Notes under the pieces: generated by a model
Seen by the model: the letters and a program-made list of their open reading frames with translations, nothing else
Database searches by the model: none
Told to the model about the DNA's origin: nothing
Part shown: positions 12,181 through 27,100 of the stretch, in pieces
How positions within the stretch are numbered: the stretch's first letter is position 1
How the letters are laid out: each line of letters starts with the position of its first letter
Source of the DNA: Wuchereria bancrofti
Lineage: Eukaryota; Nematoda; Chromadorea; Rhabditida; Onchocercidae
NCBI GenBank assembly: GCA_005281725.1
Contig: SSBO01000008.1
Span: 4,569,964-4,633,963 of the forward strand
Length of the DNA: 64,000 bases
Direction of reading: 5' to 3'
Program-made: the position numbers and the translations under genes

Positions 12181-15100
12181 ATGATTATTGATAGATTTTG
12201 GGCTGAATTATTTCGGCTTTCATCGGATCGAACCCAATGGAATATCTTGTATCCATCATTACTATCCATTACGGTTATTGAAATGCCATCCCGAAAACAT
12301 GATGTTAATTGTAAAGCTATCCGATTGCTTATCAAAAATCAATCCGGAATTGTTGATGAGCAAATTCTTGATTCATGTAAGTATTAAAAGTTTAATTTTT
12401 ATAATTCAAATAAATATAACTTTTATTAAAAAGGAATAACATCAAAAATAAATTGCATAACTAATTAAGATTTCAAGAATAAAGATTTAATTAATGAAAA
12501 ATTTATTTGATTAAGATTAACCAATTAATTTTTTCTTGTTTTTTTCTAATGTAAACTGCTGAAAATATCGCTTGAATAAGCATTTAAAATTATTAAAATT
12601 ATACCACAAAATAAAATGATAGTTTTAAATGAATAACTATTATGTAATTTTCCTAAGAGATAATTTTAAAAGATTTTGAAACATACGACCGTTTTTTATC
12701 GAATTAGTTGATTTGTTATTTTGTAATTGTTTATTATTTGTTAAGTAATTTTCAAACAATTTCAAACGCCATTTTCTTTTTTTTTTTATGAGAAATCATT
12801 CTTTAACATCTAATATTGAGTCAAGTTGAAATATTTTTGAAAATATGATAGTGCGAAATTTGCAGTAATATATTTGAATACATTTGTTTACATATCCCAT
12901 CTGTTAATAGGTATAGGGAAAAGTCTAGCTAATTAATGAAGGGATAATTTATGGAAGCAAAATGAAATTCATCCATCTTATGCTTCCCATTTCATTAAGA
13001 ATGATGGCAAATCATTATTTGAAGAAAATTAATTTATAGTTTAAAATATTTCAATAAAATATGTTGCAATGATAGTTTTATATCACTCACTGATAACTTG
13101 TAAAATAGTCGATATTCAGAGTTTTTTTTTAAAGTTTTTTGTTTTACAAATATAAATGATGAATAAAATTGAGAGTAAACAGCAGAAAAATGAAATATGT
13201 AAAAAGCAGAAATAAAACGAATAATAAAGGAATAGTTAAATGCATTTTTAATGAGACAGTCGTAAAAAATTGTTGTTTCTCAAATAAACTTTCCATTTAT
13301 TTATTTTTTTTCGTCTTTTATTTTTTATTTTTACTTTTTGGTAAAAATAAAAAATAAAAGATGCTTTAGAGTTAACTTCTTTTTTTTTTTTAGTGTTAAG
13401 GGTTTTGGTATTGAGTTTAAATTTAATATTTGGTAATTTAATAATTCTTACATAAATATATTATCAAAAAAATAACTAAATGCATGAACTTGTTTAGAAA
13501 ACGATTTTTCTTTTGTCTTTTTTGAAAAAAATTAATAGCAAAATTGATCGATTAAATAGAAGATGGAATTATTGATAATTTAAGTTTATATTTTTCAAAA
13601 TTATGGTAGTTTAATTTTTGTTTTTCTTTTATTTTAATCTGTTTTATATGCAATTACTTTGTATCTGTTTACTTATTTATCTCTATTAAAATCTTTCATA
13701 TATGACGAGCTAACTATTAAAAAGATCTTATGTTAAGCTATTTCATTTAAAAGTTAATTTTCTTCTTTTGATCTTTCAACCATACAATTTTCCTAAGCTG
13801 GAAAGTTGCTAAATATGTGAGTACACTTAATCGATTTAAAATGATAGAACAAACTGTACACATATTTAAGTGCATTACTTACTGTTTACTTGCAGTACTT
13901 TTCAAATAATTCCAAATTTTGAAAATATAAATTTGCTCATGCATGCATGCATGCATGCATATACCTATAAAATGTTTATATGTATGGCTTTAAAAGCATA
14001 AGAAAAATTAGCTTAAATAATAAATGCAAAGTGTCATTTAAAATTTGTAACGCTCGATGCTTCTATTATGTTTATTACTGTTGCCAATAATAATAATAAT
14101 GATGGCAACAATGACAATAATAATAATTAATGACGATTAATAACAATAATTGATAATAATAAATAATTAGATAAATAACAATAGCAATAGTAATAATAAA
14201 ATAGTTTGAATATGCCTTTAATTTGCACGCTTGAATTTGACAAGAATTTAAATTAAAAAAGAAAATATTTCATTTAAAACAAAGCGATAATAGTTTTGTT
14301 CCAAATAGTTATGTCGTAATAATTTGCATTTTTATAATTTAGAAAATTTTTTTTTCTTTATAATTTTTTTAATTTGCATTTTTATAATTTGGAAAAGATA
14401 CTCAAAAATGTGGTTGAGTTGAAATAAAACGAAAAAAATTTTTTATTACTTCCAAATAAATTTATAAAAAGAAAAAATCATTATTATTATCATTGTTTTT
14501 ATGATTTTATTATTGTTGTTACTATTATTATTAGTACTATTAATACTATTACTATTTCAAAAATTTAAAAATTGTTTACGTACGTTGCAGCAAATCGTAT
14601 CACGCGTGTGTCATCCTGTTTTGCTTATTGGCATTATCATGGTGAAATATACGGTATTAATGTAGTTTCGGCTGATGATTGTGATCGATTCTATAGGATG
14701 ATCAAAGGTAGTTATGAGATGTCAAGGTGCATCACTACACGTGACCCCACCCCTACGTCATCAACGTCATCATCTATGCAATCAACCATCATTCCAGCGT
14801 TTATAACGCAAATTTTTGAAGTGAACGAAGGTGTCGTCAAAAATCGTAATGGATCATTTACGGAATGTATAATTAAGCTTACTCAAAACGGTGCTTTAAT
14901 TCGTTTTAAGGGCAAAGATTTCTCTCTTAATTTGGTATGTGTTCATTTTAAAAAAACTTTTTTTCGAAATTTTAATTAATTCTTTTAATAAATTAAAAAA
15001 AATTTTTTTTCTTAAAATAGTTTTACAAGTCTTCTGGAAATGAAAGTGAAATCTTCTATCAAATATATTCAATATTTTTGCAGATCTAAAAGATTAATTC

Positions 15101-18100
15101 GTGCAACAATACTTCCAAATTTACAATATTCATTTAGGCGTAAAATCAATAATTGATATCTTTAATAGATTAATTCATTAATTTATGAAATAATTTTACG
15201 TTATACATACATGGTGCATACTTTTTGAAAGTTATGAAATTTAATTTACTTCTTGAAATTTATAAAATTTAATTCCAGGCTATCCACGCATAGTGCTTCT
15301 TGATATATTCTTTTAAATTTATGAAATTTTCCAATTTAATATCGTTTCTTATTTCTTCCACTTTTATATGCAATAAACAGTCGAAATTAATTTTTCGCGT
15401 GAATATTACATTACGACATAATAATATAAGATTATTACTTCCTTTTTTTTTGGTTTAAAGTTAATGATAATCGAAGAAGTGAGAATTTTCCAGAAAATAA
15501 TGTTGAAATTTGGATTTTTTTATTGCCGGAAATTAATTTTTTATATCTTTTCCCTTCTCGAAAAAAGTTTTTTTTTTTTTTCATAAACTAAATTGACTTT
15601 TTTTCTTGCTTTATAAAACATGTGAAATTGTATTTTCAGCAATAATTTGACGATTATTAGTAATATTCCCAACATTTACTAATTCTAACATTTAATAAAT
15701 TTTGTTTGAAATTGAATCGATTAATGGGGAAAGAAAAATGAGAAACGAAATATTTGATTAGAATTCGTATTTTTCACTTTCTTTTTCCCATGGTTATGAG
15801 AATAACAAAATTTGTTTTATTTTCGAATTTGTTTTTTCTTGCTTTGTTTTTTTTAATTTTTTTCTTCTTTTTAAGAAGAGATTAAGTCTTAATATATAAT
15901 GCGAAAACAAAACTAAGTCTATATAATGCAAATTTAATAATGCGAATTTTTCGGAATTAAAATATACAAAATTAAAAATTTAGTCGTAAGATTTGGAATG
16001 AAATTTTATATGATTGAATGATAGTTGTTCAAAATTTCTTCTCATTCATATTTATTTCCCTTAAATGTTGCAAACAATTTTCTAAAATCGTTATTCTCAA
16101 TGAAATTTTATTCAATAGAAATCTTCTTGATTATATACCATTTCAGTGTTGTATTGATGCCATTATTATCTTGCATCACTAATTAAAATAGCATTCTTAC
16201 TAATTAGAAGCTCTTTCATTACTCAATCAATGATGCATAATAAATATCGATCAAACATAGATGTAAATATTTTTATCATAGTAAAATTACAAAGCTAAAT
16301 TAAAGTATTATGCAAAAATTTCTGTAAAATACATAAAATATTTTAAACATTTTTTGAAGTTTGAATGAATTTTTTTTGCAAAGTATTATTGAAATAATTA
16401 TGTGAAATATAATATAGCGTTTAAATTATTATTTAATCATTATTATTGCTGCTTACAATTATCATTTATCATTTTTAATGGATGACGATGTTATCATTAC
16501 CACTATTATATGACGGTGATGTAAAAGTATTACTGCTATAATCAATATCAACATCATTTATTTTGTTTTAATAGGTAATTTTAGAACTTAAACTTTCGTC
16601 TAATTAGAAAAGAAATTTCATTTCTATAATTTGGTAATTATATATTTCATGAAAATATGAAAATATTACAACATACTGATTAAGAAATATAATTAGAAAT
16701 CAAACGTGAATGTTATCACAAATGGTTGATTTATGAAAGTAAAATTATTAAAATTTAGATATTTGAGCAAAATTTTAGTAAACTTTACAAATTCTATTGA
16801 CATAAAATAACAATTGCTGTGAAAACGAGATGATGCTTGATAATATTAAATTTCTTAAACTTAGCATAAAAATCATTCCATAAATTATTTCGTATATGTT
16901 TTGAAATAATTCCAAATTTGTCAAAATATTTAGCAAAGTTTTTAATGAAACTAATTTCACTTTTATTTATTTTTTAAGTTGAATTTTTAAAGGAAAAGAT
17001 TAAACATTAACATATTTAATATTATTCGTATAGCATTAGCATATTCGCAACTCTTCTAATTTACATATCTTTTTTTTTCATCTATATTATGCTCATATTA
17101 GTTGGTCAGTAAGTGACCACAACTGGTTAATATATTCATATATCATCACTTCCTATCATCATTTCCTTCAATAATCGTTTCATTTAGAAGAAAATCGAAA
17201 AAAAAAGAAAGGATGAATTTGCATATAACAGAAACAGTTAATGAGTAAATATTTGATATGAAAAATTATCCATTTCATAGATAATTTAAAGTGTTACTTA
17301 AAACAATGTATTAATTTATTATTTATTATTTTACAGTTGCAAATGTTGCAATATTATATTGGATATTTTATTATTTTACAGTTAACTTATGTATGATTAA
17401 AATATAAATTATTGATTAAAATTTTTATAATTTACTCTAAATACTAATTAAAATTTGGTAATTATAATAAATGTTTACGTAAACATTTGCATATATAAAA
17501 ATGATAATAATTTTTTATCATAATGATAATTTCAGTTAGAAAGTGTTATGGTTGTTGGTGAAATAAAAGAACGCTTGTATATATCTGAGCCAACTGGTGC
17601 CTTTGCTATCGAATGTTCAAATTCGCGAACTTTGCGCTTCCTATTAATTAAACTATTGACAATTTCATCTTTCCTACAATCTACTACCACTAATACTTCC
17701 AGTGCTATTTATCATTTACAAAAAGAAATTGCGAAAGTAAACGAATCTATTAATTCGGTATATTTCACTTTTTATTACTTTACTATTTTATATAATTTTT
17801 TATTTTAATAATTATTTTGATAATTATTAATTTCATTGATCAAAATTATCAAATGTCATTAATTATATTATTTAGTAGAATTAAAATATCATTTCCCATA
17901 TTTATCAGTTTGTTAACATGCATTATATTATGTATTTTATCAATAATTTCATTGGTTTAATTTACTGCCAAACTATTATTCATTGTACATATTTTTTATT
18001 AGAGTTTTGTATTATTTATTGATTATCATTTACTCTTCGGCAATAATATTAAACTTATCATATCAAAGACCTTATTTGTAACATTTGTTAATTGATGAGA

Positions 18101-21100
18101 TATAATTAATAATTAATTTACAATTATTAGTATAATTATAATTTAAATAACGATATTATCAAAAGTAGCAAATTGAAATAATTACTTATTTACAGCACAA
18201 ATATACAGTATAATTGCAGTATACTTATAATAAAAATAATAATAATGAAAGGTATATATGCTACTGATATCAGTGTATTTGCTGATATCGTTATCATTAG
18301 ACATTTATTTCAGTGTTGACAAGCCATTATATTGGGCCTTGTGATCTTTTAACTTTAAATTTAATTAGAATATCTTTTTCTGTTTGTTTACTTTATTCCA
18401 TTTCTATGCAGATAATTTCTATCAAATTTCCTGGATAGGATTAATGAAGTGGGACAATAATTCCTTGAATTTGTGAAGAAAAAAGATTTGAAGGAATTTT
18501 CGCCTATTTTTATTTTATTAATAAGGTTGAATTTATTTTTCAAAAAACAATAATTACTGTATATTCTCTCTCAATTATATTTCAAAATTAATAAGTTGAA
18601 ATTTTGAAATTTATCATAGCAAAAGCAACTTTTTTTCTGGTAATGACTAATTTATTCGGTTTGATTGCTTACAATTTATTAGTTATATCATTTTTTAACA
18701 TCTAATTTAAATTTTTTAATATAATTCAAATCTTATTTATGATTCTTTTTTTTGCATATTGTTAATCTTAAAAATTTAAATATAACTTTATCGTTAACTT
18801 TTAACTATCCGTTATTATTGTCATTATCGTTATAACTTATTTTTATCCCATTATTATTAAATTACATCAACTTTTGTATTTTATTTAATTTTAAACTTTT
18901 CAATATAATTTAAAACTAAAAGAAAAAATAATTTTCCTTTTGTTCTAAGAAAAAATCGTTCATTTGTTTTTTTCTTTATGAATATTTATCATTGTTTAGT
19001 TAAATTTTCCTCTCTTTTTTCTTTTGTTTTTGTTATTGCATTAAAAGACAATAAACAAAATAAACAAACAAATAAATAAGTCACAGTTAAAGGTTCAGTA
19101 TAAAAGAAAACAAAGGAAAATAAATTTGTTGGAAAGGAAAAAAAAAGAGAAAAAGAAGGGAAAGAGGAATTGATACTCTGAAGGATACGATGTAAAACAT
19201 TAATCATTACATGAAAGAGAAACCAAAAAGTATTTCAATTTCAAAAGAAAAAAAATTAATATATCTTGCAGTTCTTCTTCAAAAAAGAAAAAAAGGAAAA
19301 GAAGATAAATTCAAACAAGAATAAAAATGTTTATTTATAATATACATCTTTATACATGAAAAAAAGAAAAGATTGTTTAAATTTAATTTTTAAAAGAATT
19401 CGATTTGATCTTTAAAAGAATTTCTTTCAGTATTTAAGTATTTTTGTTAGGAAATTAAAAATCTCTTCCGATATGGTTTTTTTCTTTTTTTTAGCATTTA
19501 TCCAATAAACTATAAAAACGCAAAGGATAAACATTATGTGATATAATAATTTGAAAAAAAATTAGATTTAAAAATTTAATTATAAGCTTAAGCAGTTCAA
19601 ATTTTCCGACAATTAATTTTTTATATTTTAAATTTTTAAATTAGTAATATAAATTTTGAAAAAAATACATTTCAGTTAAATCATTTAATTTATTTTTTCT
19701 TTAAGCTAGTACGTTCACTTGGGTCATTACAATCAGATTGTGAATTAGCTCATGATTTAAACGATGAACTGGAAATGAGTCAATTGCAATTGTTTACATT
19801 AAAATATCGCTTAGCTGCCATTTCCGATATTAATTTTCCAACACCATCGGTATTATTAGTATTATTATTGTACTATCACATTTTTTTTTTGAATAAATAA
19901 AATAATTTTTTAGTTGTATAATTTGATGAATAAGTAATTTCAATTTATTGATTATATTTTTCCTTTAATTTTAAAATTTTACCTTCAGTGATAATTCTTT
20001 TTCAAAAGAAAAGAAAATCTCAATACAATATTTTTCAGTAATATTTTATCAATTTCATTGCAAAATTGTCTTTTTTTTTTGTATTTCAGGAATTATTAAG
20101 TAAAATTTCATTGCGTACATTACGTCATCTAAGTTCATTTGGCGGTGCTGCCATATGTTCGCTCCATTTATACTTCTTATGTAAATCACAATTTCAAATG
20201 TTAGCTTTTAACTAATTAATACTTAGCATAAAATTTTTTTTTTTATCTATTTGTAAAATTTTCATCTGAAAAAAAAAACTGTTTCCAAGAATTTTTTAAA
20301 TTGTCTCCTTTCAATTTACTTTTTTTAACAAAAAAAAAAATTCATGATGATAAATATTTAAATTCTAATCACATTAATTGAAATTTCATTTAGCACTTTT
20401 AAACAATAAACTAAAAATTAAACGAATCTTTTAATATTAAAAAAAAGATGAAAAATTTTTAATTTTAACTTTTCATTCTTTGTAATATTTCAGTAGCAAA
20501 AGATTATGGAATCATCAAGAAGAATTAATGTTGAATGTTTCTCGACTTCATGCACTTTTCGATGATTATCCTTTACATAGTAATAATGATACCATAAATG
20601 TATTACTTCCTTCCGGTTCCATTATAACTCTTCAGCAAACAACCGTAGATAATGTGAGAGAAATTTTATGCAAGGTGAACAACTTTTCCTTTTTTTTTTT
20701 TTTTTGTAAAAATGAAATGACCTAATTTTATCTTTAAACTTAATAATATTGTAATTTATGTGTAAATTCTTTTCTTTTCTTTTTGCAGTTGAAAATCATA
20801 TTCAAGATTTAAATTTAAATTCAAATTGGAAAATGATTTCAATATTTTTTTGTGCTCCAATTAAACAAATTATTTATTAACAAACATTGAACTATTATTA
20901 ATGACACATCTATTAACAAACATTAAAATCAGATGACAGTTGTTATTTTCCTTGTTTTTTCCAGATTTCATCTTGTCCTAATCAAATTATCATAGCATAT
21001 TCTATCAATCTTAGTTAGTTAACTTTTGATTTTGAAATTCGTTTTTCTGTCAGGTTTGTGATGAGTTGAAACTTGATCCAGAAAAATATTACATTGTGAG

Positions 21101-24100
21101 AGAAAGATATGATCGAGTTCGATTACAAGAACGAGATTATCGATTGCAAAAGAAGGAGCGAAGTCTTGGTTTAACAATATCAGCTAAAATGTGTAATGGT
21201 GGTGGAATCAAGGTAAATTATATTATCAAATCATTCATCACAAAGGTTAAAGGTTAAATGTATTATTGTTTCTTGTATACAAATTCATAAAACTATATAA
21301 AACATATCAAAATGAAAAATGTATCAAAAAAATGATAATAAAGAAAGGAAAAAGCGAATTACTGTGAGTATGTGAAAAAATAATATAATTTGAAAAACTG
21401 AATGAACGAAATGTTGAAATCAAAATTAAAAAGACTGAATAATACTAAATAAATATTACTAACTTCATAACTTTTTTTTTTTTTTTTAAATGATACCTTA
21501 ACAGTATTTAATGCGCAAAATTAATATATCGATAAAATTGATTTGTATCTTTACTATCGATAAAATGTTTCGAGTTGAAAATAATTTTCAAAATTTAATT
21601 TGACAAGAAATTTACAATTTTCTTTTTTTCTTTTTAGTCTCCAATTTTCATTCTTTTCTCAAAGTTGTTCATTCAATTCGCAAAATGAGGAGCTAATTTC
21701 AGCAACTAATCACTTTTTCTTTTCTACTTTTTTCTTCTTTTTTTCTTTCTTTTGTTCGACCATATGAATAATAAAACAACAAGTTTACTTACTTAAAGAT
21801 ATTGACTCACAACAAGTCTATTTACTTAGTGATAGTCATTATAATATCCTTACTTATTTCAATTTTGTTATTTGAGATCTGTCTGAAAATATAAATTGAT
21901 TCTAAAATTAATATTTAATTGAATTAATTTTTACGTTTTACGTCTTTTGTGAACGATTTTTGATGAAACCATCAATAGTCTAAAAGACAAAAGATTAGAC
22001 AGAATCACTGAGAGATTAGCAATACATAGAATTTTATTTGACTTAAATAAATATTTAAACAAATATCGATTGATCATTTTGAAAAATTTGTATAATACTT
22101 CCTTTGCAGTTAGTAAATCTATTAATCTATGCAAATTTTATCATATTTTATTTCATCAAAAATGATTCAAAATTGTTAATAAAATATCATTTTTCTATAA
22201 AACATTAAAAAGATTTAAAATGATAATTAAATATTTAATATAAATAATTTAAAAACTCAAATTCGCATATACATTTATTATTTGCTTATTTGTTACAAAA
22301 ATTAGTGCTTAATGTTAGAAAATCTTTTCATCTTGATAAATAATATTCTTTTTTAACAAATTTAAAATTGATGAAACAATTCAAGTGTAATTCTTTCAGC
22401 ATTAAATTTCACTGCAATTTCTTTCATTTTTAAATAAATACATTTTAAAAATTTGATATCATTTCGTATAGCTCTCATCTCAGAACAACCGTTAGTTACA
22501 GGTATGAAATAACGAAGTAGGTAATTAACACTTATAATAATTAATTTATTTTTCCTTTCCAAAATTTAACTAATTCTTTTGGTAACCTGTTACCTCGACT
22601 AAAAATTTAAACAATTGATCTTGTTATTGCATTTTCCACTCTTAAAATTACACCACTTATTTCCTTTTTTTTTCTCTCTCCCTCTGCTCGTCTCTTCGTC
22701 CCTCTCTCTTATAAGTTTTTCTTCACATTTTAATTTTAATAATTCACAATATCTTCTTTAATCATTAGTTATTATATTTTTAGCAAACGATTTGTTGTCT
22801 AATTCATCAATCAAATTAACATCTCTTTGCAATAATTTAAAGTAATTGACTAACACCTGTTTTTTTAAATTTTCACATTTTATTTTAGTCTACCTTTTTC
22901 TTTTTTTTTGCTTTTCTTCGGAAATTATTGCAATAAAAGTTATTTCATAATTTTGTATTATACTTTTCTTTTTTTTGAATTTGATTTGAACTCCTTAAAT
23001 TTATATAAATTTGACTACATTTTTTAGAAAATTGTTTTAAAAAAAATAGAAATATTGCACCAAATTATTAAACACGCAATTTTTTTTCTTTGAATAGAAA
23101 GATTTCTTAAATATACAAATAAATTTAGATATGAAATGAATTTTGCCTGTTGCAAGTCAAATGATAAGTAGATATGCTCTCTTGTAATCTACTTTAAACT
23201 AAAAACTAGTTCATTTTACAGCTTGTTAAGATAAATGACAATCACATCGGAAAAATTCATTTTTGAACATTTTTAGTTTTGAATAGTTTTGATAGAATAA
23301 TAAATTCAATCAAATGTTTACAAATAATTGGCTATGAAAATTTTTAATTTTTAGGCTGAAGTTCGTGCAATTCGTGATAAAAGAACCTGTGTCGAAGTGG
23401 GTGATTTGGTGATAAGCGTTGATAATCGATTGATTAGTTCGTTAAGAAGTGCTGAAGAAGTGCAAATTTTATTACGTCACGGTAAAAACCTTGTTCTACG
23501 CAAACGTGACGCTATTGTCTCGCAATACATCAAATCAACAACTCAGACTTGTGGTAGTAGTAGTAGTAGTACTGCTATTACTACTACTAATACTACTACT
23601 GCTACAACCACTGTTACAACAACTTTCGATACTTTTGCACCACCACCGCCACCACCACCACAATCTTTTACAAGAAATCGTTCCCATAGTATGGATCGGA
23701 TATCAGATATTACGTCATATACGAATACAACTCGAAAAGTAAACAAGTTTTGTTGAAATTATAGAAAAGTTTTGAACTTTAAAAGTTTACCGTTTGCTTA
23801 ATTTACTACCCATTTATTACATTGATAGTAGGTAAGTTTTAAAATAAGATGATTTGGTGATAAATATTGGTGATAATCGATTGTTCGAGTGTTAAGAATG
23901 TTCTTTTTCTTTTCTTCATTCTGTATCATTTATAGGATCAAGAAAATGAATCAGCTAGATCATCACCCACTCGAAGTATTCATCGAAACAGTCATTTATT
24001 TCATCAAATGTCTCGTTCCGCTTATGAGAAGCCATCAAGGCGTGCGGAATATCGACATACAACTCCTATTGGTGCCATTTCCGTATCACATTTTGGTGAA

Positions 24101-27100
24101 GGAGCGGAAGAGCAACTTTTGAAAACAATCAGTGAACTTGTATCAACGGAAGAAAATTTTGTGCGTGATGTTCAGAAGGTTTTAATTTTCTCTTTTTAAA
24201 GATATTGAGTAATTGGAAAAGTTTAAAACAAATAAGTTTATCAATTTTAAATTTGATGATAATAAATTGCTGATAAAACGATAGAAAAAAGAAAGACATA
24301 ATTTTCCTTTTCTTTTTTGTTTTTACTAACTTCAAAATGTACTTCTAGATAAAATAAATGTTTAATTGTTTCATAAGACATGTTTAGATGATTTTTTCTG
24401 GAATTTTTGCTAACTTCTATATTTCTTTAATCAAGAAAAAAAAACTTCTAATACATTCTGAGATGTTGCAAAATTTTTTGAAATTTTTTTTCACACAATT
24501 TAAATTTTGAAACATCAAAATGAATTTAAATGAGAAAAGTTTGTAATAGCTGGTGAATCAATATTTAAAACCGACAAATTTACCGCTATTGGAAACAGCT
24601 GATCGCTTATTACGGATTCAAACTTCATTCCTCTTATCACTTCTTGATGCAGCCGGAGATGTTGCTCGTTCATTTACAGTCTCACAACAGCAATTACGAG
24701 TAAGATCGAATTAGAACTGATCCATTTTTAGCTAATTGCTTTGCTTTTTAATTTATGAATTGAATGGATGTAATAATTTATTACAAAAACACTTTCGTAG
24801 ATGATGAACATCTGTGGAAAAGTAATATTTAAATCCAGACAACTCAGGGAATGTTAATTGGAATTTCATTTCAGGACTCATTGATTCGTATTTCGGCTTT
24901 ATTTGTCAACAAATGTAGTAAATTCAAAGTTTATAGCGATTATTCAGCTGCATATTTACGATTTCAACAAAATAAAAAAGGTTAACTCATTGATACGATT
25001 TCAACATAAAAAGTTTTTTTTTTTTTTTTAAATGACAATACAATTTTAAATATCAGATGCATTCGTGTAATTCTTACTCATTGTTCCATATATCACTTAT
25101 ATTATTATTAATATCTTGATTAATTCCAATTCTTTTTCTTTAATTTAAAAAAATCAAAAATGGTTTTATTTCAGAGCTAAATGACATTGTGATACGATTG
25201 GATAAATTAAACATTAGCGGTGAGCAAAGTGAAAGTGCTCAATCGTTACTAATCAAACCAATCCAGCGGGTTCTCAAATATCCTCTTTTTTTACAACAAA
25301 TTAGAGATAATTGTTTTAAAGGTTCACTTTTTCTTTATTTTCTAACACATAAAAAATTGCATTTCACATTTTATAGTTTAAAAAATCACAAACTATTTGT
25401 ATTTTTAATTCTAATTTTACAGTTTATTTCCTATTCATTTAATTTGCTTATTTCGAATCAACAAAGTATCATTCAGCGCCCACTCGATGTACACCCATAC
25501 ATAAACACGCACATATCCATGCAGACAAATTTTTAAAAATAAACTTTTGAATTTAAATTTTATAAGAAATTTATTTTTTGTTGATAATCTCACAGTAATG
25601 TTTTTTTCCTTACTTTTTCCTTATTTATTTTTTATAAATTTCATTACCTATCAATGACTACCTATAATGATTTAGAGTAAAATTGATTTGTATTTGAGTT
25701 TACTTAGAATTTAACATTTGACCTCTCTTTTGAGGATGTATTATTATCTCGAAATTACATTTATTGAAGGATCTGTGGAAAGGCAACAAGGTGAGCAAGC
25801 TCTAACAAGAATGCAAGCCTTGGCAGAATATGTGAACGAAATGCAACGATTGACAGAACAATATGGACGGACTATTGAAGAAATTTCATCGAAAAACGGA
25901 GCAGTAAATTTTATTAATTTTAATCGCTCCTAAAAATATTTGAGTCGTAAATATAGAAATTTCAAGCCTTAATACTTCAATATTTAATAATCGATTTTAG
26001 CTATAATATTGGAATTTTTTAAAATCTAAAATTATGCTGCAAGATTGTAAGATTTCTCTTTTCTTTCCAGGCATCACGGATGAATTTCAGTCAATTACTA
26101 ATGTTTGCTCACATTAATTGGTTAAATTGTCCGGAGAATCGTTCACGTCCGGTTGCTTGCGTAGCATTTGTTTTTACCAGCCTAATTGTGATTTTCTGTC
26201 CAACACTTTCCAAAAACAAGGTTTTATTTTTATTTAATGCTTTAAGTTTACTTCTATCAATCCATTTCATCCTGAAACAAGTATCAATTACTCTCTTTTA
26301 GAAAAATTATACACATACACTTTTTAATTTTGTTATGAATTCCGTTCTTTATCTATCTATCTATATTATAACTATCTCAATTATACCTTCTTTAATTTAT
26401 CCTTTACTATTTTCCCTTTATTATTATATGTCATATCTCATTTAATTTCATTTCAATCCATTCTTTTCTTTACCTCAGTCACAATTTTTCTATTTGCAGA
26501 CTAAAGTTTATCGAATTTTACCAATTGTTGAAGTAGAAGTAAACGAAAGTAACATTCAATCATCTCAGTCACAGTATGTCTTCATAATCACACATATCGG
26601 TTCATCACGTGAATCCGTCTATCATTTGTGTTGCTGCCAAGCGGAAATCAAAAATCATTTCATTAAATCTGTTCGTAAAGCTGCTGCTACTCTCGCGTAA
26701 GTTCACTCTTTCCATTAAATTTTAACTTCTACTCATTTAAATGAAAACTCATTTGAATTTAAATCAATTTCAAATATATGTTATACGTACGGCTAAACAC
26801 TGCTTGTCTCTCTAAGAAATTATCTACACAAAATTATTTAACAATGCTTAACCAGTTAAGAAGATCTATGTATCACCAACCATCGAATAATGAAAGAATT
26901 CTCAATCTACCAATCCTCACGGAGTTTGAATTAAATGAATTTTCTCACCTTGAAACAAATTAAAGCATAAACTTTACTCCTTACTGATAAGCTTTTGTCG
27001 GTTTGTTGTCAAAGTATTTATTAGAATGACCTCATTAATAAAATAACATGAGATATCGTCCTAATTCTGATCGTAAACAAGTACCAACGTTCCATTGCCG

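Noticed and set aside
23449..23746. 97-codon plus and 67-codon minus ORFs over tiam-1 exon 8
   Set aside because: Shadow frames of the triplet microsatellite; the PDZ frame is real.
25735..25769. Alternative acceptors (CTTAG, TTTGAG) for the tiam-1 exon at 25770
   Set aside because: They would add an in-frame stop or put the DH-domain sequence out of frame; only the weak GAAG acceptor keeps the conserved DH alignment.
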